Positions 8,513 through 14,224 of a stretch of 21,965 nucleotides of DNA are shown here, one piece after another. The first letter of the stretch is position 1. Every line of letters starts with the position of its first letter. A program made the position numbers and the translations under genes. The notes under the pieces are model-generated. The model saw nothing but the letters and a program-made list of their open reading frames with translations. It was not told the DNA's origin and searched no databases. This DNA is from Firmicutes bacterium UBA3920 (lineage in GTDB: Bacteria; Bacillota; Clostridia; Caldicoprobacterales; Xylanivirgaceae), in contig DGES01000126.1 in NCBI GenBank assembly GCA_002386065.1, positions 730-22,694 of the forward strand, in the 5' to 3' direction.

Positions 8513-8575
8513 CTTAAAAACATAATAAATTGCTCAAATTTTGTATTTACTAAATGATTTTAGTTTCTAATGCCT

Positions 8576-8604
8576 ATAATAGTCAACCTGTTAATCTTTG
8601 TCAA
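8576..8604 (-). promoter_or_regulatory. Candidate distal rsfS promoter (P1)
   Basis: TTGACA (8604-8599), a 17-nt spacer and TATTAT (8581-8576) make a near-perfect sigmaA promoter. The start would be near 8569, giving a leader of about 210 nt that crosses the Fur-box-like site and P2. Confidence 0.65.
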
Positions 8605-8721
8605 TATTAAATAAATTTTGCTACTTGATTTTTATAAGATCTGAACATAATTTTTTAAGATAAATTACACTTTAAAATATAAAACATATAAGCATCAAAA
8701 TTCATGCTACTATTATATTTG

Positions 8722-8744
8722 AAAAAATATCATTAGACTAATGA
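8722..8744 (-). terminator. Weak yqeK terminator candidate
   Basis: TCATTA and TAATGA pair around a GTC loop 17 nt after the yqeK stop, followed by TA and six T residues. The stem is short and AT-rich, so termination may be partial. Confidence 0.4.
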
Positions 8745-8761
8745 ATTATAACTTTTAGATA

Positions 8762-9325
8762 TTAAGTAAATCTTAATATATCGTTTCTTGCATCTATTGT
8801 ATATGGATGTATAAGTGCCCCTTTTGATAATATATATTGTATAGTATTATTTATTGCCATCAAAATTGCCTCATCTAAACTGACCCTAGCTTTAGCTCTT
8901 ATTTTTTCCACCCCAGAAAATGAACGACCAGGTTCGATGTAATCAGCAATATATATTATCTTTTCAAGTAACGTCATATCTTTTCTACCTGTAGAATGAT
9001 ATTTTATTGACATTAATATATCCAAATCTTGTATAGCAAATATATATTTTGCCATTCTCTCGCCTAATGGTCCATGGATAAGAGCCTTCTCCTTCAACAT
9101 TATGCTATCTATATCTGCATTATATTTAAAACTCATCTCCATCATCTTATCGTAAGGTAAACATTTAGCACAATCATGCAGAAGTCCTGCCATTGCAGCT
9201 TTTTGTTCATTTGCTCCATATAACCTTGCTAGTTCTATAGATGTATTCATAACTTCTATAGAATGAATATAACGATCCTCATCTAAATATTTTTTAAGCT
9301 TATCCTTTATAATGCTTATATCCAC
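8762..9325 (-). CDS. yqeK: HD-domain phosphohydrolase YqeK (Ap4A hydrolase)
   Basis: A 187-residue HD-superfamily protein of the YqeK family, whose members cleave diadenosine tetraphosphate symmetrically to ADP. Metal-binding residues are visible in order: His21 in RYIHSIEV, His50-Asp51 in GLLHDCAK, the His in LIHGPLGERMA, the His in KYHSTGRKDM, and the Asp in YIADYIEPGRSF. The start is GTG at 9325, with AGGAG about 11 nt upstream inside the end of nadD. The 14-nt gap to nadD marks a two-gene operon, the usual partnership of nadD and yqeK. Family-level assignment is strong; the substrate is taken from studied homologues. Confidence 0.93.
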   Translation of the reverse strand: MDISIIKDKLKKYLDEDRYIHSIEVMNTSIELARLYGANEQKAAMAGLLHDCAKCLPYDKMMEMSFKYNADIDSIMLKEKALIHGPLGERMAKYIFAIQDLDILMSIKYHSTGRKDMTLLEKIIYIADYIEPGRSFSGVEKIRAKARVSLDEAILMAINNTIQYILSKGALIHPYTIDARNDILRFT

Positions 9326-9339
9326 TTATATATCCGCTC

Positions 9340-9969
9340 CTACTTGTAAATACGCTTTTCTTCTATATAGTATAACACTTTATCAGGAACCAAATATTTT
9401 ACAGTCCGCCCCCCCTTTATAGCCTTTCTTATATATGTAGAAGATATATCTATGAGAGGGCCATGGGCAAATAAAATATCTGCATCATATGTTTCGTTAA
9501 GATATTGTCTTTCCTCTTTTAATGATTCATCTGAAAATCCCCATCTATTATACACTATAAAAGTGCATCTCTTAAAGACATCATTGACCCTTCGCCAACT
9601 CTTAACTTCAAAAAGGGTATCTCCACCTATTATAAAATAAAATCTTGCTCCTTGCCCATATATATCATGAAGCTCTTTAAGAGTGTCTACAGTATAAGTC
9701 TTCCCTTTTCGCTTTATCTCCATATCACTTAATTTAAAGTATTTATTATCTTCTATAGCTAGAGATACCATATTACACCTATGCCTAGCATTGACCACCT
9801 GGTTACTAGGCTTATGAGGTGGATCCCCTACTGGTATATATAAGACCTCATCTAAATTATATTCTTCCCTTACTATCTCTCCAATTATAAGATGACCTAT
9901 ATGTATGGGATCAAATGTCCCTCCCATTATACCAATTTTATTTACATCTTGTCCATTCTTTTTAAACAT
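9340..9969 (-). CDS. nadD: Nicotinate-nucleotide adenylyltransferase
   Basis: Transfers AMP from ATP to nicotinate mononucleotide, giving deamido-NAD in the NAD pathway. The nucleotidyltransferase motif GIMGGTFDPIHIGH carries the HxGH signature at residues 23-26. YIPVGDPPHKP and the late ISSTYIRKAI motif are also present. The frame stays open to an ATG at 10008, which would add 13 residues, but I prefer the ATG at 9969 (209 residues). GGAG (9984-9981) precedes it by 11 nt, and family members begin just before the GIMGG block. The 10008 ATG has no ribosome-binding site and directly follows a TATAAT (10016-10011) that may be promoter sequence. It is cotranscribed with yqeK and divergent from the plus-strand membrane gene. 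Confidence 0.95.
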   Translation of the reverse strand: MFKKNGQDVNKIGIMGGTFDPIHIGHLIIGEIVREEYNLDEVLYIPVGDPPHKPSNQVVNARHRCNMVSLAIEDNKYFKLSDMEIKRKGKTYTVDTLKELHDIYGQGARFYFIIGGDTLFEVKSWRRVNDVFKRCTFIVYNRWGFSDESLKEERQYLNETYDADILFAHGPLIDISSTYIRKAIKGGRTVKYLVPDKVLYYIEEKRIYK

Positions 9970-10081
9970 TATAAAAAACACTCCAAACATAATGATATTA
10001 TTCTTCATATATTATATACCATATTACAGATAACTATATATTAATCAACTTATTTATCTAGACAGAAACCTGTCATCACAG

Positions 10082-10181
10082 TAGCTATGGATATATTTTC
10101 CTAGAATATGGGTATAATAAAAGTAATCGTTAATCTATCGAACATATTAAAATAGAATTTACACAAGAATATCCATAGTTA
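10082..10181. repeat. Inverted repeat in the nadD/membrane-gene divergent region
   Basis: CTATGGATAT (10085-10094) and ATATCCATAG (10169-10178) are perfect 10-bp arms 74 nt apart. Three further outer pairs, one of them G-T, extend the stem to 13 bp. The loop contains a TATAAT (10113-10118) on the plus strand, but without a good -35 box. The function is unknown; it could be a folded leader or an operator pair. Confidence 0.5.
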
Positions 10182-10287
10182 GAAACTAAACCTCTTATAA
10201 TATTACACTTAATTTATTGTATAAAAATTGAAGGGAATTTGAAAATTATCAAATATATAACCTTACTAATAAAAAAAGGAGAAACCT

Positions 10288-11232
10288 ATGAAATATTGGT
10301 TTAAACATATAAAAATCATAAAAAATAATTATGAGCTCTATGCAAGTGAAGCTAGTTATAAAAAAACTTTTACGGCATATATTATAGACACTATATTTAT
10401 ATATGTAGTTGTGTTCTTCACTATGTTTTTATTGGGGCTAACATCAGGAGTTAATATAATTATAGCAGCACTTTTTTCAATACTAGCATTAGTACCTATC
10501 AATATACTATTATACCAAAGATTCAAGAAAAATTATAATAAATTAAAAGGACATGTATTTGAAAAAATTCGTAAAGAAGAGATAGAAAAAAAATTAATTT
10601 CATTATCTCATCGTAATTTTCCCGTTTTACTTATAGAACTTCTGATAGAAAATCGTATAGTTTCTAATATTGTAATTCAAAAGGATTTTATAGAAGGAAC
10701 AAAAGATAGTGTTAGATATGCCATAGGATATGACATACTAGAGCCTGGGGAAAAAACGAGTTTGGATACTATAGAATCATTTATATATAAAATGAAAAAT
10801 CTAGGTTTTGAAAATATCATATTTTTTTCCACTAATGAATTCCAAGATGAATGTCATAAGCTCAAAGAATTCTTTCAAAACAGATATATATTTTTAGTAG
10901 ATAAAGAACATATAATTAAAATGACTCTAGATACATATATGGGGCTTGAAGATGTAGAAGTCGAGAATATAATCAAAAAAAAATACAGGCAAAGAGAAAA
11001 AATATATAATTTCAAAAAAAATAGTGTTATATCTAATAAAAATGCCAAAAGTTTTTTCTCATACTCTGCAATCTTTTTTATATTAACATTCATAATCAAA
11101 AACTCTTCAATATACTATATGGGTATTTCCATAAGTTTTTTCATACTCGGACTATTCACATACCTTATAAATAAATATAAAGCATCTAAAGATAATATAA
11201 TAAATACCACAAAGGGAGTAGATAATAAATAG
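10288..11232 (+). CDS. Unrecognised membrane protein, possible degenerate Mrr-like cytoplasmic domain
   Basis: I do not recognise this 314-residue protein with certainty. It has two hydrophobic segments near the N-terminus (about 29-49 and 54-75) and two at the C-terminus (about 257-273 and 277-297). The charged region between them, about 180 residues, probably faces the cytoplasm. Within it, the stretch with SLDTIESFIYKMKNLGFE, NIIFFSTNEFQDE and FLVDKEHIIKM resembles the second half of Mrr-type restriction endonuclease folds. I do not see the catalytic D...ExK set, so a nuclease role would not follow. The start is ATG at 10288 with GGAG 7 nt upstream. It is the only plus-strand gene and is lysine- and isoleucine-rich. 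It sits between nadD and obg, an interval that usually holds yhbY. It ends in a shared terminator with the converging Cys-rich gene. Confidence 0.75.
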   Translation: MKYWFKHIKIIKNNYELYASEASYKKTFTAYIIDTIFIYVVVFFTMFLLGLTSGVNIIIAALFSILALVPINILLYQRFKKNYNKLKGHVFEKIRKEEIEKKLISLSHRNFPVLLIELLIENRIVSNIVIQKDFIEGTKDSVRYAIGYDILEPGEKTSLDTIESFIYKMKNLGFENIIFFSTNEFQDECHKLKEFFQNRYIFLVDKEHIIKMTLDTYMGLEDVEVENIIKKKYRQREKIYNFKKNSVISNKNAKSFFSYSAIFFILTFIIKNSSIYYMGISISFFILGLFTYLINKYKASKDNIINTTKGVDNK

Positions 11233-11240
11233 CTACTCCC
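11214..11240. terminator. Convergent (bidirectional) terminator candidate
   Basis: GGGAGTAG (11214-11221) pairs with CTACTCCC (11233-11240) around an 11-nt loop that contains the stop codon of the plus-strand gene. The small minus-strand gene ends 6 nt away. T-runs are short on both sides, so efficiency is uncertain, but the position between converging genes fits. Confidence 0.55.
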
Positions 11241-11246
11241 CAAAGT

Positions 11247-11438
11247 CTATTCATTCATATTATTTTCTTTGCGGTTTTTCCGTCTATGAGCCTCATAATT
11301 CCGATCACCCTTTTTCCAACCTGATCTAGTCTTCTGCACCACAATTGTCTCTTGTACATCAACTACAAACTCATCCCTTGCAGCACAATAATACATTGAT
11401 TGCCCCTGCTTACAGTTTTGACAGTGAATACATTCCAT
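11247..11438 (-). CDS. Small Cys-rich protein, function unknown
   Basis: A 63-residue protein whose N-terminus reads MECIHCQNCKQGQSMYYC, giving Cys3, Cys6, Cys9 and Cys18 plus His5. This spacing could bind zinc or another metal. The C-terminal half is strongly basic (GWKKGDRNYEAHRRKNRK), which would suit nucleic-acid or ribosome binding, though that is inference. The ATG at 11438 has AAAGGA about 7 nt upstream. It follows obg by 47 nt with no clear terminator, so it is probably cotranscribed with obg. I do not recognise the family. The ordered Cys pattern, ribosome-binding site and operon position argue that it is a real gene. Confidence 0.7.
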   Translation of the reverse strand: MECIHCQNCKQGQSMYYCAARDEFVVDVQETIVVQKTRSGWKKGDRNYEAHRRKNRKENNMNE

Positions 11439-11485
11439 GATCCTTTCCTTTGACCCCCTACTCTAAATATTATTAATTTGGAATA

Positions 11486-12760
11486 TTATTCAACGAACTC
11501 AAATTCAAGGTCATTCATGCGTACCGTATCACCGTCCTTAACACCTTTTTCCTTGAGTGCATCTACTACTCCCCTCTTCTGTATTGCCCTTTGAAAGTAC
11601 TGTAATGAATCATAGTCATCTAAGTTGACCTTCCTCATGAGCTCATCCACAAAGGGACCTTGAACTATAAAAATACCATCTTCTACATATATTTCGTATG
11701 CAGTTTTGTCAATTCGCTGAACATTTAATTCTTCATCTGTTTCTACATATAATTGAGGCATAGGAATAGTTTCAAGAAGTCTCCATACTGCCTCTAATAA
11801 CGCATCAAACCCTTCATGTCTAGCAGCTGAGACAAAGAAACACTCAACTCCTTTTTTTGCAAGATATGATTCTAGAGCACGAGCATTTGTACTGGCTCCT
11901 GGTAAATCATATTTATTTCCAACTACAATCTGAGGTTTTTCTGCTAATTTAGGACTGTATTGCACAAGCTCTTCATTTATCTTTTCATAGTCAGATATGG
12001 GATCTCTTCCTTCAATACCTGATACATCTATTATATGAAGCAATAGACGTGTTCTCTCTATGTGCCGTAAAAAATCATGACCAAGTCCAACGCCTTGATG
12101 TGCTCCTTCAATGAGTCCAGGAATATCTGCCAATATAAAAGATCTATCCCCTTTTAACTCCACAACGCCGAGATTGGGTTCTAACGTAGTGAAGTGATAA
12201 TTTGCTATTTTGGGACGAGCAGCAGTAATGACTGATAATATTGTAGATTTTCCCACATTGGGGAAACCTATTAAACCAACATCTGCTATGGTTTTTAGTT
12301 CAAGTATAATCCAACGTTCCTCACCCTTCTCGCCATCTTGAGAGATCCGTGGTGCCCTTCTGGTTGAGGTAGCAAAGTGGATATTTCCTTTACCTCCCCT
12401 GCCTCCCTTTGCAATGATCTTTGTCTGACCATCTTCCACTAGGTCGGCAATTATTCTATCTCCGTCAACATCCTTTATTATTGTCCCAACGGGAACAGAT
12501 ATTATAAGGTCTTTCCCATCTCTTCCCTTCATCTTTTTGCCCATACCATCTGTGCCTCTCTCAGCCTCATACTTTTTCTTATATTTAAAATCTAAAAGGG
12601 TGTTCATACTAGAGTCAGCTTTTATTATAACATTACCCCCATCGCCTCCATCGCCTCCATCAGGCCCACCATGAGGAATAAATTTTTCCCTTCTAAAAGA
12701 CACAACGCCTTTACCCCCATCGCCTCCCTTTACAAATATCTTTGCAACATCCACAAACAA
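11486..12760 (-). CDS. obg: GTPase Obg (CgtA), ribosome assembly and stress
   Basis: A P-loop GTPase that binds the 50S subunit and acts in ribosome maturation and stress responses. The glycine-rich Obg fold covers about residues 1-158 (VKGGDGGKGVVSFRREKF, PDGGDGGDGGNV). The G domain has GFPNVGKST at 165-173, DIPGLIEGAHQG and NKYDLPG. The OCT domain, VQGPFVDELMRKVNLDDYDS onward, closes the protein. The frame opens with a GTG at 12769, but I place the start at the TTG at 12760 (424 residues). AGGGTGA lies 5 nt before that TTG and overlaps the GTG, and homologues begin MFVDVAKI, exactly what this start gives. A promoter with an extended -10 lies about 30 nt upstream. The location after rplU-prp-rpmA is the conserved one. 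Confidence 0.97.
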   Translation of the reverse strand: MFVDVAKIFVKGGDGGKGVVSFRREKFIPHGGPDGGDGGDGGNVIIKADSSMNTLLDFKYKKKYEAERGTDGMGKKMKGRDGKDLIISVPVGTIIKDVDGDRIIADLVEDGQTKIIAKGGRGGKGNIHFATSTRRAPRISQDGEKGEERWIILELKTIADVGLIGFPNVGKSTILSVITAARPKIANYHFTTLEPNLGVVELKGDRSFILADIPGLIEGAHQGVGLGHDFLRHIERTRLLLHIIDVSGIEGRDPISDYEKINEELVQYSPKLAEKPQIVVGNKYDLPGASTNARALESYLAKKGVECFFVSAARHEGFDALLEAVWRLLETIPMPQLYVETDEELNVQRIDKTAYEIYVEDGIFIVQGPFVDELMRKVNLDDYDSLQYFQRAIQKRGVVDALKEKGVKDGDTVRMNDLEFEFVE

Positions 12761-12794
12761 TTTTATCACCCTATATCTTAAAATTCGTATTTTT

Positions 12795-12824
12795 ATTATA
12801 GCATTTTGATTCCCAATATGTCAT
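12795..12824 (-). promoter_or_regulatory. obg promoter (extended -10)
   Basis: ATGACA (12824-12819), an 18-nt spacer ending in TGC, and TATAAT (12800-12795) form a sigmaA promoter with a TGn extension. The start near 12788 gives a leader of about 28 nt. Confidence 0.75.
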
Positions 12825-12859
12825 ATAAAATATTATAAAATGTTTATATCTATTATTCC

Positions 12860-12891
12860 CATTTTAGTGAAGAAGATGTTCACTGAAAATG
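12860..12891. repeat. Imperfect palindrome upstream of obg
   Basis: CATTTTAGTGAA (12860-12871) pairs with the segment at 12879-12891 over 12 bp with one bulged base, around a 7-nt loop. No T-run follows on either strand, so it is not a terminator. It lies about 40 bp upstream of the obg -35 box, where a regulator could bind. Confidence 0.5.
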
Positions 12892-13047
12892 AACTAGAAT
12901 ATATATTTATATCAACATAAATTACAAATGATATACACAAGAATATTATATAATCATTTAAGCCATTATATCCATAGTACTTGTGATTAAAGTATTAATG
13001 AGTTAAAAAGTCTCAAAACAAACCTTTTCCACAATAAGTATAATAAA

Positions 13048-13080
13048 CAAAAATCTATTGCCCGAGGCAATAGATTTTTG
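13048..13080 (-). terminator. Strong rpmA terminator
   Basis: A perfect 15-bp stem with a 3-nt loop lies 2 nt after the rpmA stop codon. The arms are 13066-13080 and 13048-13062, with GC pairs near the loop and a T-rich outgoing arm followed by TTTATTAT. It closes the rplU-prp-rpmA operon and separates it from obg. Confidence 0.9.
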
Positions 13081-13082
13081 TT

Positions 13083-13382
13083 TTAACTAAGTGCTATAGT
13101 TTCTTCTACAGGATACACACTTACCTGTTTCTTCTTCTTACCTTTTCTTTCAAACTTTATTACACCATCAACTAATGAAAATAAAGTGTCATCCTTACCA
13201 ATACCTACATTCATGCCTGGATGTATCTTTGTACCTCTCTGCCTTACTATTATATTTCCAGCAAGTACATATTGACCATCAGCACGTTTAACTCCCAGTC
13301 GCTTTGATTCACTATCCCGTCCATTCCTAGAACTACCTACACCTTTTTTAGTTGCAAAAAGCTGAAGATCTATATTAAACAT
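13083..13382 (-). CDS. rpmA: Ribosomal protein bL27 with Prp-cleaved N-terminus
   Basis: A 99-residue large-subunit protein that lies near the peptidyl transferase centre. The body shows the L27 blocks KKGVGSSRNGRDSESKRLG, GNIIVRQRGTKIHPG and NVGIGKDDTLFSL. The N-terminus carries the Firmicutes extension MFNIDLQLFA. In Staphylococcus aureus the equivalent extension is removed by the protease Prp after the phenylalanine, here Phe9. The prp gene lies directly upstream and overlaps this start by 8 nt. AGGAGGTGA about 7 nt before the ATG is among the strongest ribosome-binding sites in the window. It is the last gene of rplU-prp-rpmA. Confidence 0.98.
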   Translation of the reverse strand: MFNIDLQLFATKKGVGSSRNGRDSESKRLGVKRADGQYVLAGNIIVRQRGTKIHPGMNVGIGKDDTLFSLVDGVIKFERKGKKKKQVSVYPVEETIALS

Positions 13383-13719
13383 CTAAATCACCTCCTGATT
13401 CTTCTATAGAAACAAAAGAGCCATATTGGTTTTCTATACTCTTTAATCCTACAAACATGGTTTCAAGTATAATGTGGGCATTTCTTTCCTGGTTAGGGGA
13501 TAATCTGTTAGGTAAAGCAAATTTTGCATATCCATCTCGCTGCGTATATATAGCCTCAACCGAAATTACATCATATATACCCATGACTGCAGTTTGGATT
13601 ATAGCAGATACTGCTGCACATACTATATCTTCACCCTTCTGTGCATAACCTGCATGCCCCGATACTTCAAAACCTTTTATTTTTCCACTATCATTCCTGA
13701 TAATAAATATATTTATCAT
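13375..13719 (-). CDS. prp: Ribosomal-processing cysteine protease Prp
   Basis: A 114-residue cysteine protease (YsxB family) that trims the N-terminal extension of L27. The signature GHAGYAQKGEDIVCAAVSAI places the catalytic pair at His22 and Cys34, the positions known for S. aureus Prp. The ATG at 13719 has only AAGGA very close upstream. It lies 6 nt after rplU, so translational coupling is likely. Its last 8 nt overlap the rpmA start. The position between rplU and rpmA is nearly invariant in organisms with extended L27, and the matching L27 extension in this window supports function. Confidence 0.95.
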   Translation of the reverse strand: MINIFIIRNDSGKIKGFEVSGHAGYAQKGEDIVCAAVSAIIQTAVMGIYDVISVEAIYTQRDGYAKFALPNRLSPNQERNAHIILETMFVGLKSIENQYGSFVSIEESGGDLDV

Positions 13720-13725
13720 AGTTCC

Positions 13726-14037
13726 TTAACCGTTTATCTTAGTTATTTGCACTTCAGTAAAAGGCTGACGATGTCCTTGCTTTTTTCTATAATTTTTCTT
13801 TGGTTTATACTTATAGACTATTATTTTCTTTCCTTTCCCTTGAGCTGTTACATTACCTTCCACACTGGCATTTTCAACATAGGGAGTGCCTATAGTCATA
13901 CCTTCGTCATTATTGATTGCTAAAACTTCATCGAATATAACAGTTTCACCCTCGGAAGCCTTGAGTTTTTCAATCCTTAATATATCACCTTCTTGAACCC
14001 TATATTGTTTCCCTCCAGTTTTTATTATAGCATACAT
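13726..14037 (-). CDS. rplU: Ribosomal protein bL21
   Basis: A 103-residue large-subunit protein that binds 23S rRNA. It begins MYAIIKTGGKQYRVQEGD and carries the C-terminal KPKKNYRKKQGHRQPFTEVQI block typical of L21. The frame extends to a GTG at 14046, but GGAGGTG sits about 7 nt before the ATG at 14037, and homologues start MYAII, so 14037 is the start. It is the first gene of rplU-prp-rpmA, under a strong promoter with a structured leader. Confidence 0.98.
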   Translation of the reverse strand: MYAIIKTGGKQYRVQEGDILRIEKLKASEGETVIFDEVLAINNDEGMTIGTPYVENASVEGNVTAQGKGKKIIVYKYKPKKNYRKKQGHRQPFTEVQITKING

Positions 14038-14125
14038 TGCGTGCACCTCCTCAATATAAGTCTCGCCGAATAGATGGTATCCATATGTATGGATTTAAAA
14101 AACCATATCCGTGCGGATTACACGA
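14038..14125 (-). promoter_or_regulatory. Structured rplU leader, candidate L21 leader RNA
   Basis: The leader of about 88 nt between the promoter and rplU can form two elements. One is a CGTG/CACG hairpin (14124-14110). The other is a nested stem with outer arms 14106-14102 and 14078-14074 and inner arms ATCCAT/ATGGAT (14094-14079). Firmicutes rplU genes often carry a conserved L21 leader thought to mediate autoregulation. Position and folding fit, but I cannot confirm a match to the known family. Confidence 0.55.
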
Positions 14126-14131
14126 CAATTA

Positions 14132-14161
14132 ATTTTAACATATATTTTTTATATTTGTCAA
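14132..14161 (-). promoter_or_regulatory. rplU operon promoter
   Basis: TTGACA (14161-14156), an 18-nt spacer ending in TGT, and TAAAAT (14137-14132) form a strong sigmaA promoter with an extended -10. The start would be near 14125, 88 nt before rplU. Confidence 0.8.
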
Positions 14162-14224
14162 CTAAGGAAAACTAAAAATATATCCATAAAAAATATTATG
14201 ATTTAAATAGAAAAGTTCCGGAAA

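Larger units (their letters stand above)
8358..8761. other. yqeK-rsfS intergenic region, very AT-rich
   Basis: This 404-bp gap contains a weak yqeK terminator (8722-8744), two candidate rsfS promoters (8576-8604 and 8394-8423) and a Fur-box-like palindrome (8494-8512). Frequent stops in the minus-strand frames argue against a coding remnant. In many Clostridia a LytR-CpsA-Psr gene sits at this point; none is recognisable here. Confidence 0.6.
12761..13047. other. obg-rpmA intergenic region
   Basis: Apart from the obg promoter (12795-12824) and the palindrome at 12860-12891, this AT-rich stretch holds only short words shared with the nadD upstream region (12934-12946 and 12968-12978). I see no gene. 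Confidence 0.6.

Noticed and set aside
10009..10287. sigmaA promoter for the plus-strand membrane gene at TATAAT 10113-10118.
   Set aside because: The -10 is good, but no acceptable -35 lies 16-18 nt upstream and there is no TGn extension, so I did not list it as a promoter.
13594..13923. Plus-strand frame of 109 codons across prp and rplU.
   Set aside because: It is antisense to two conserved ribosomal-operon genes and lacks a start signal.
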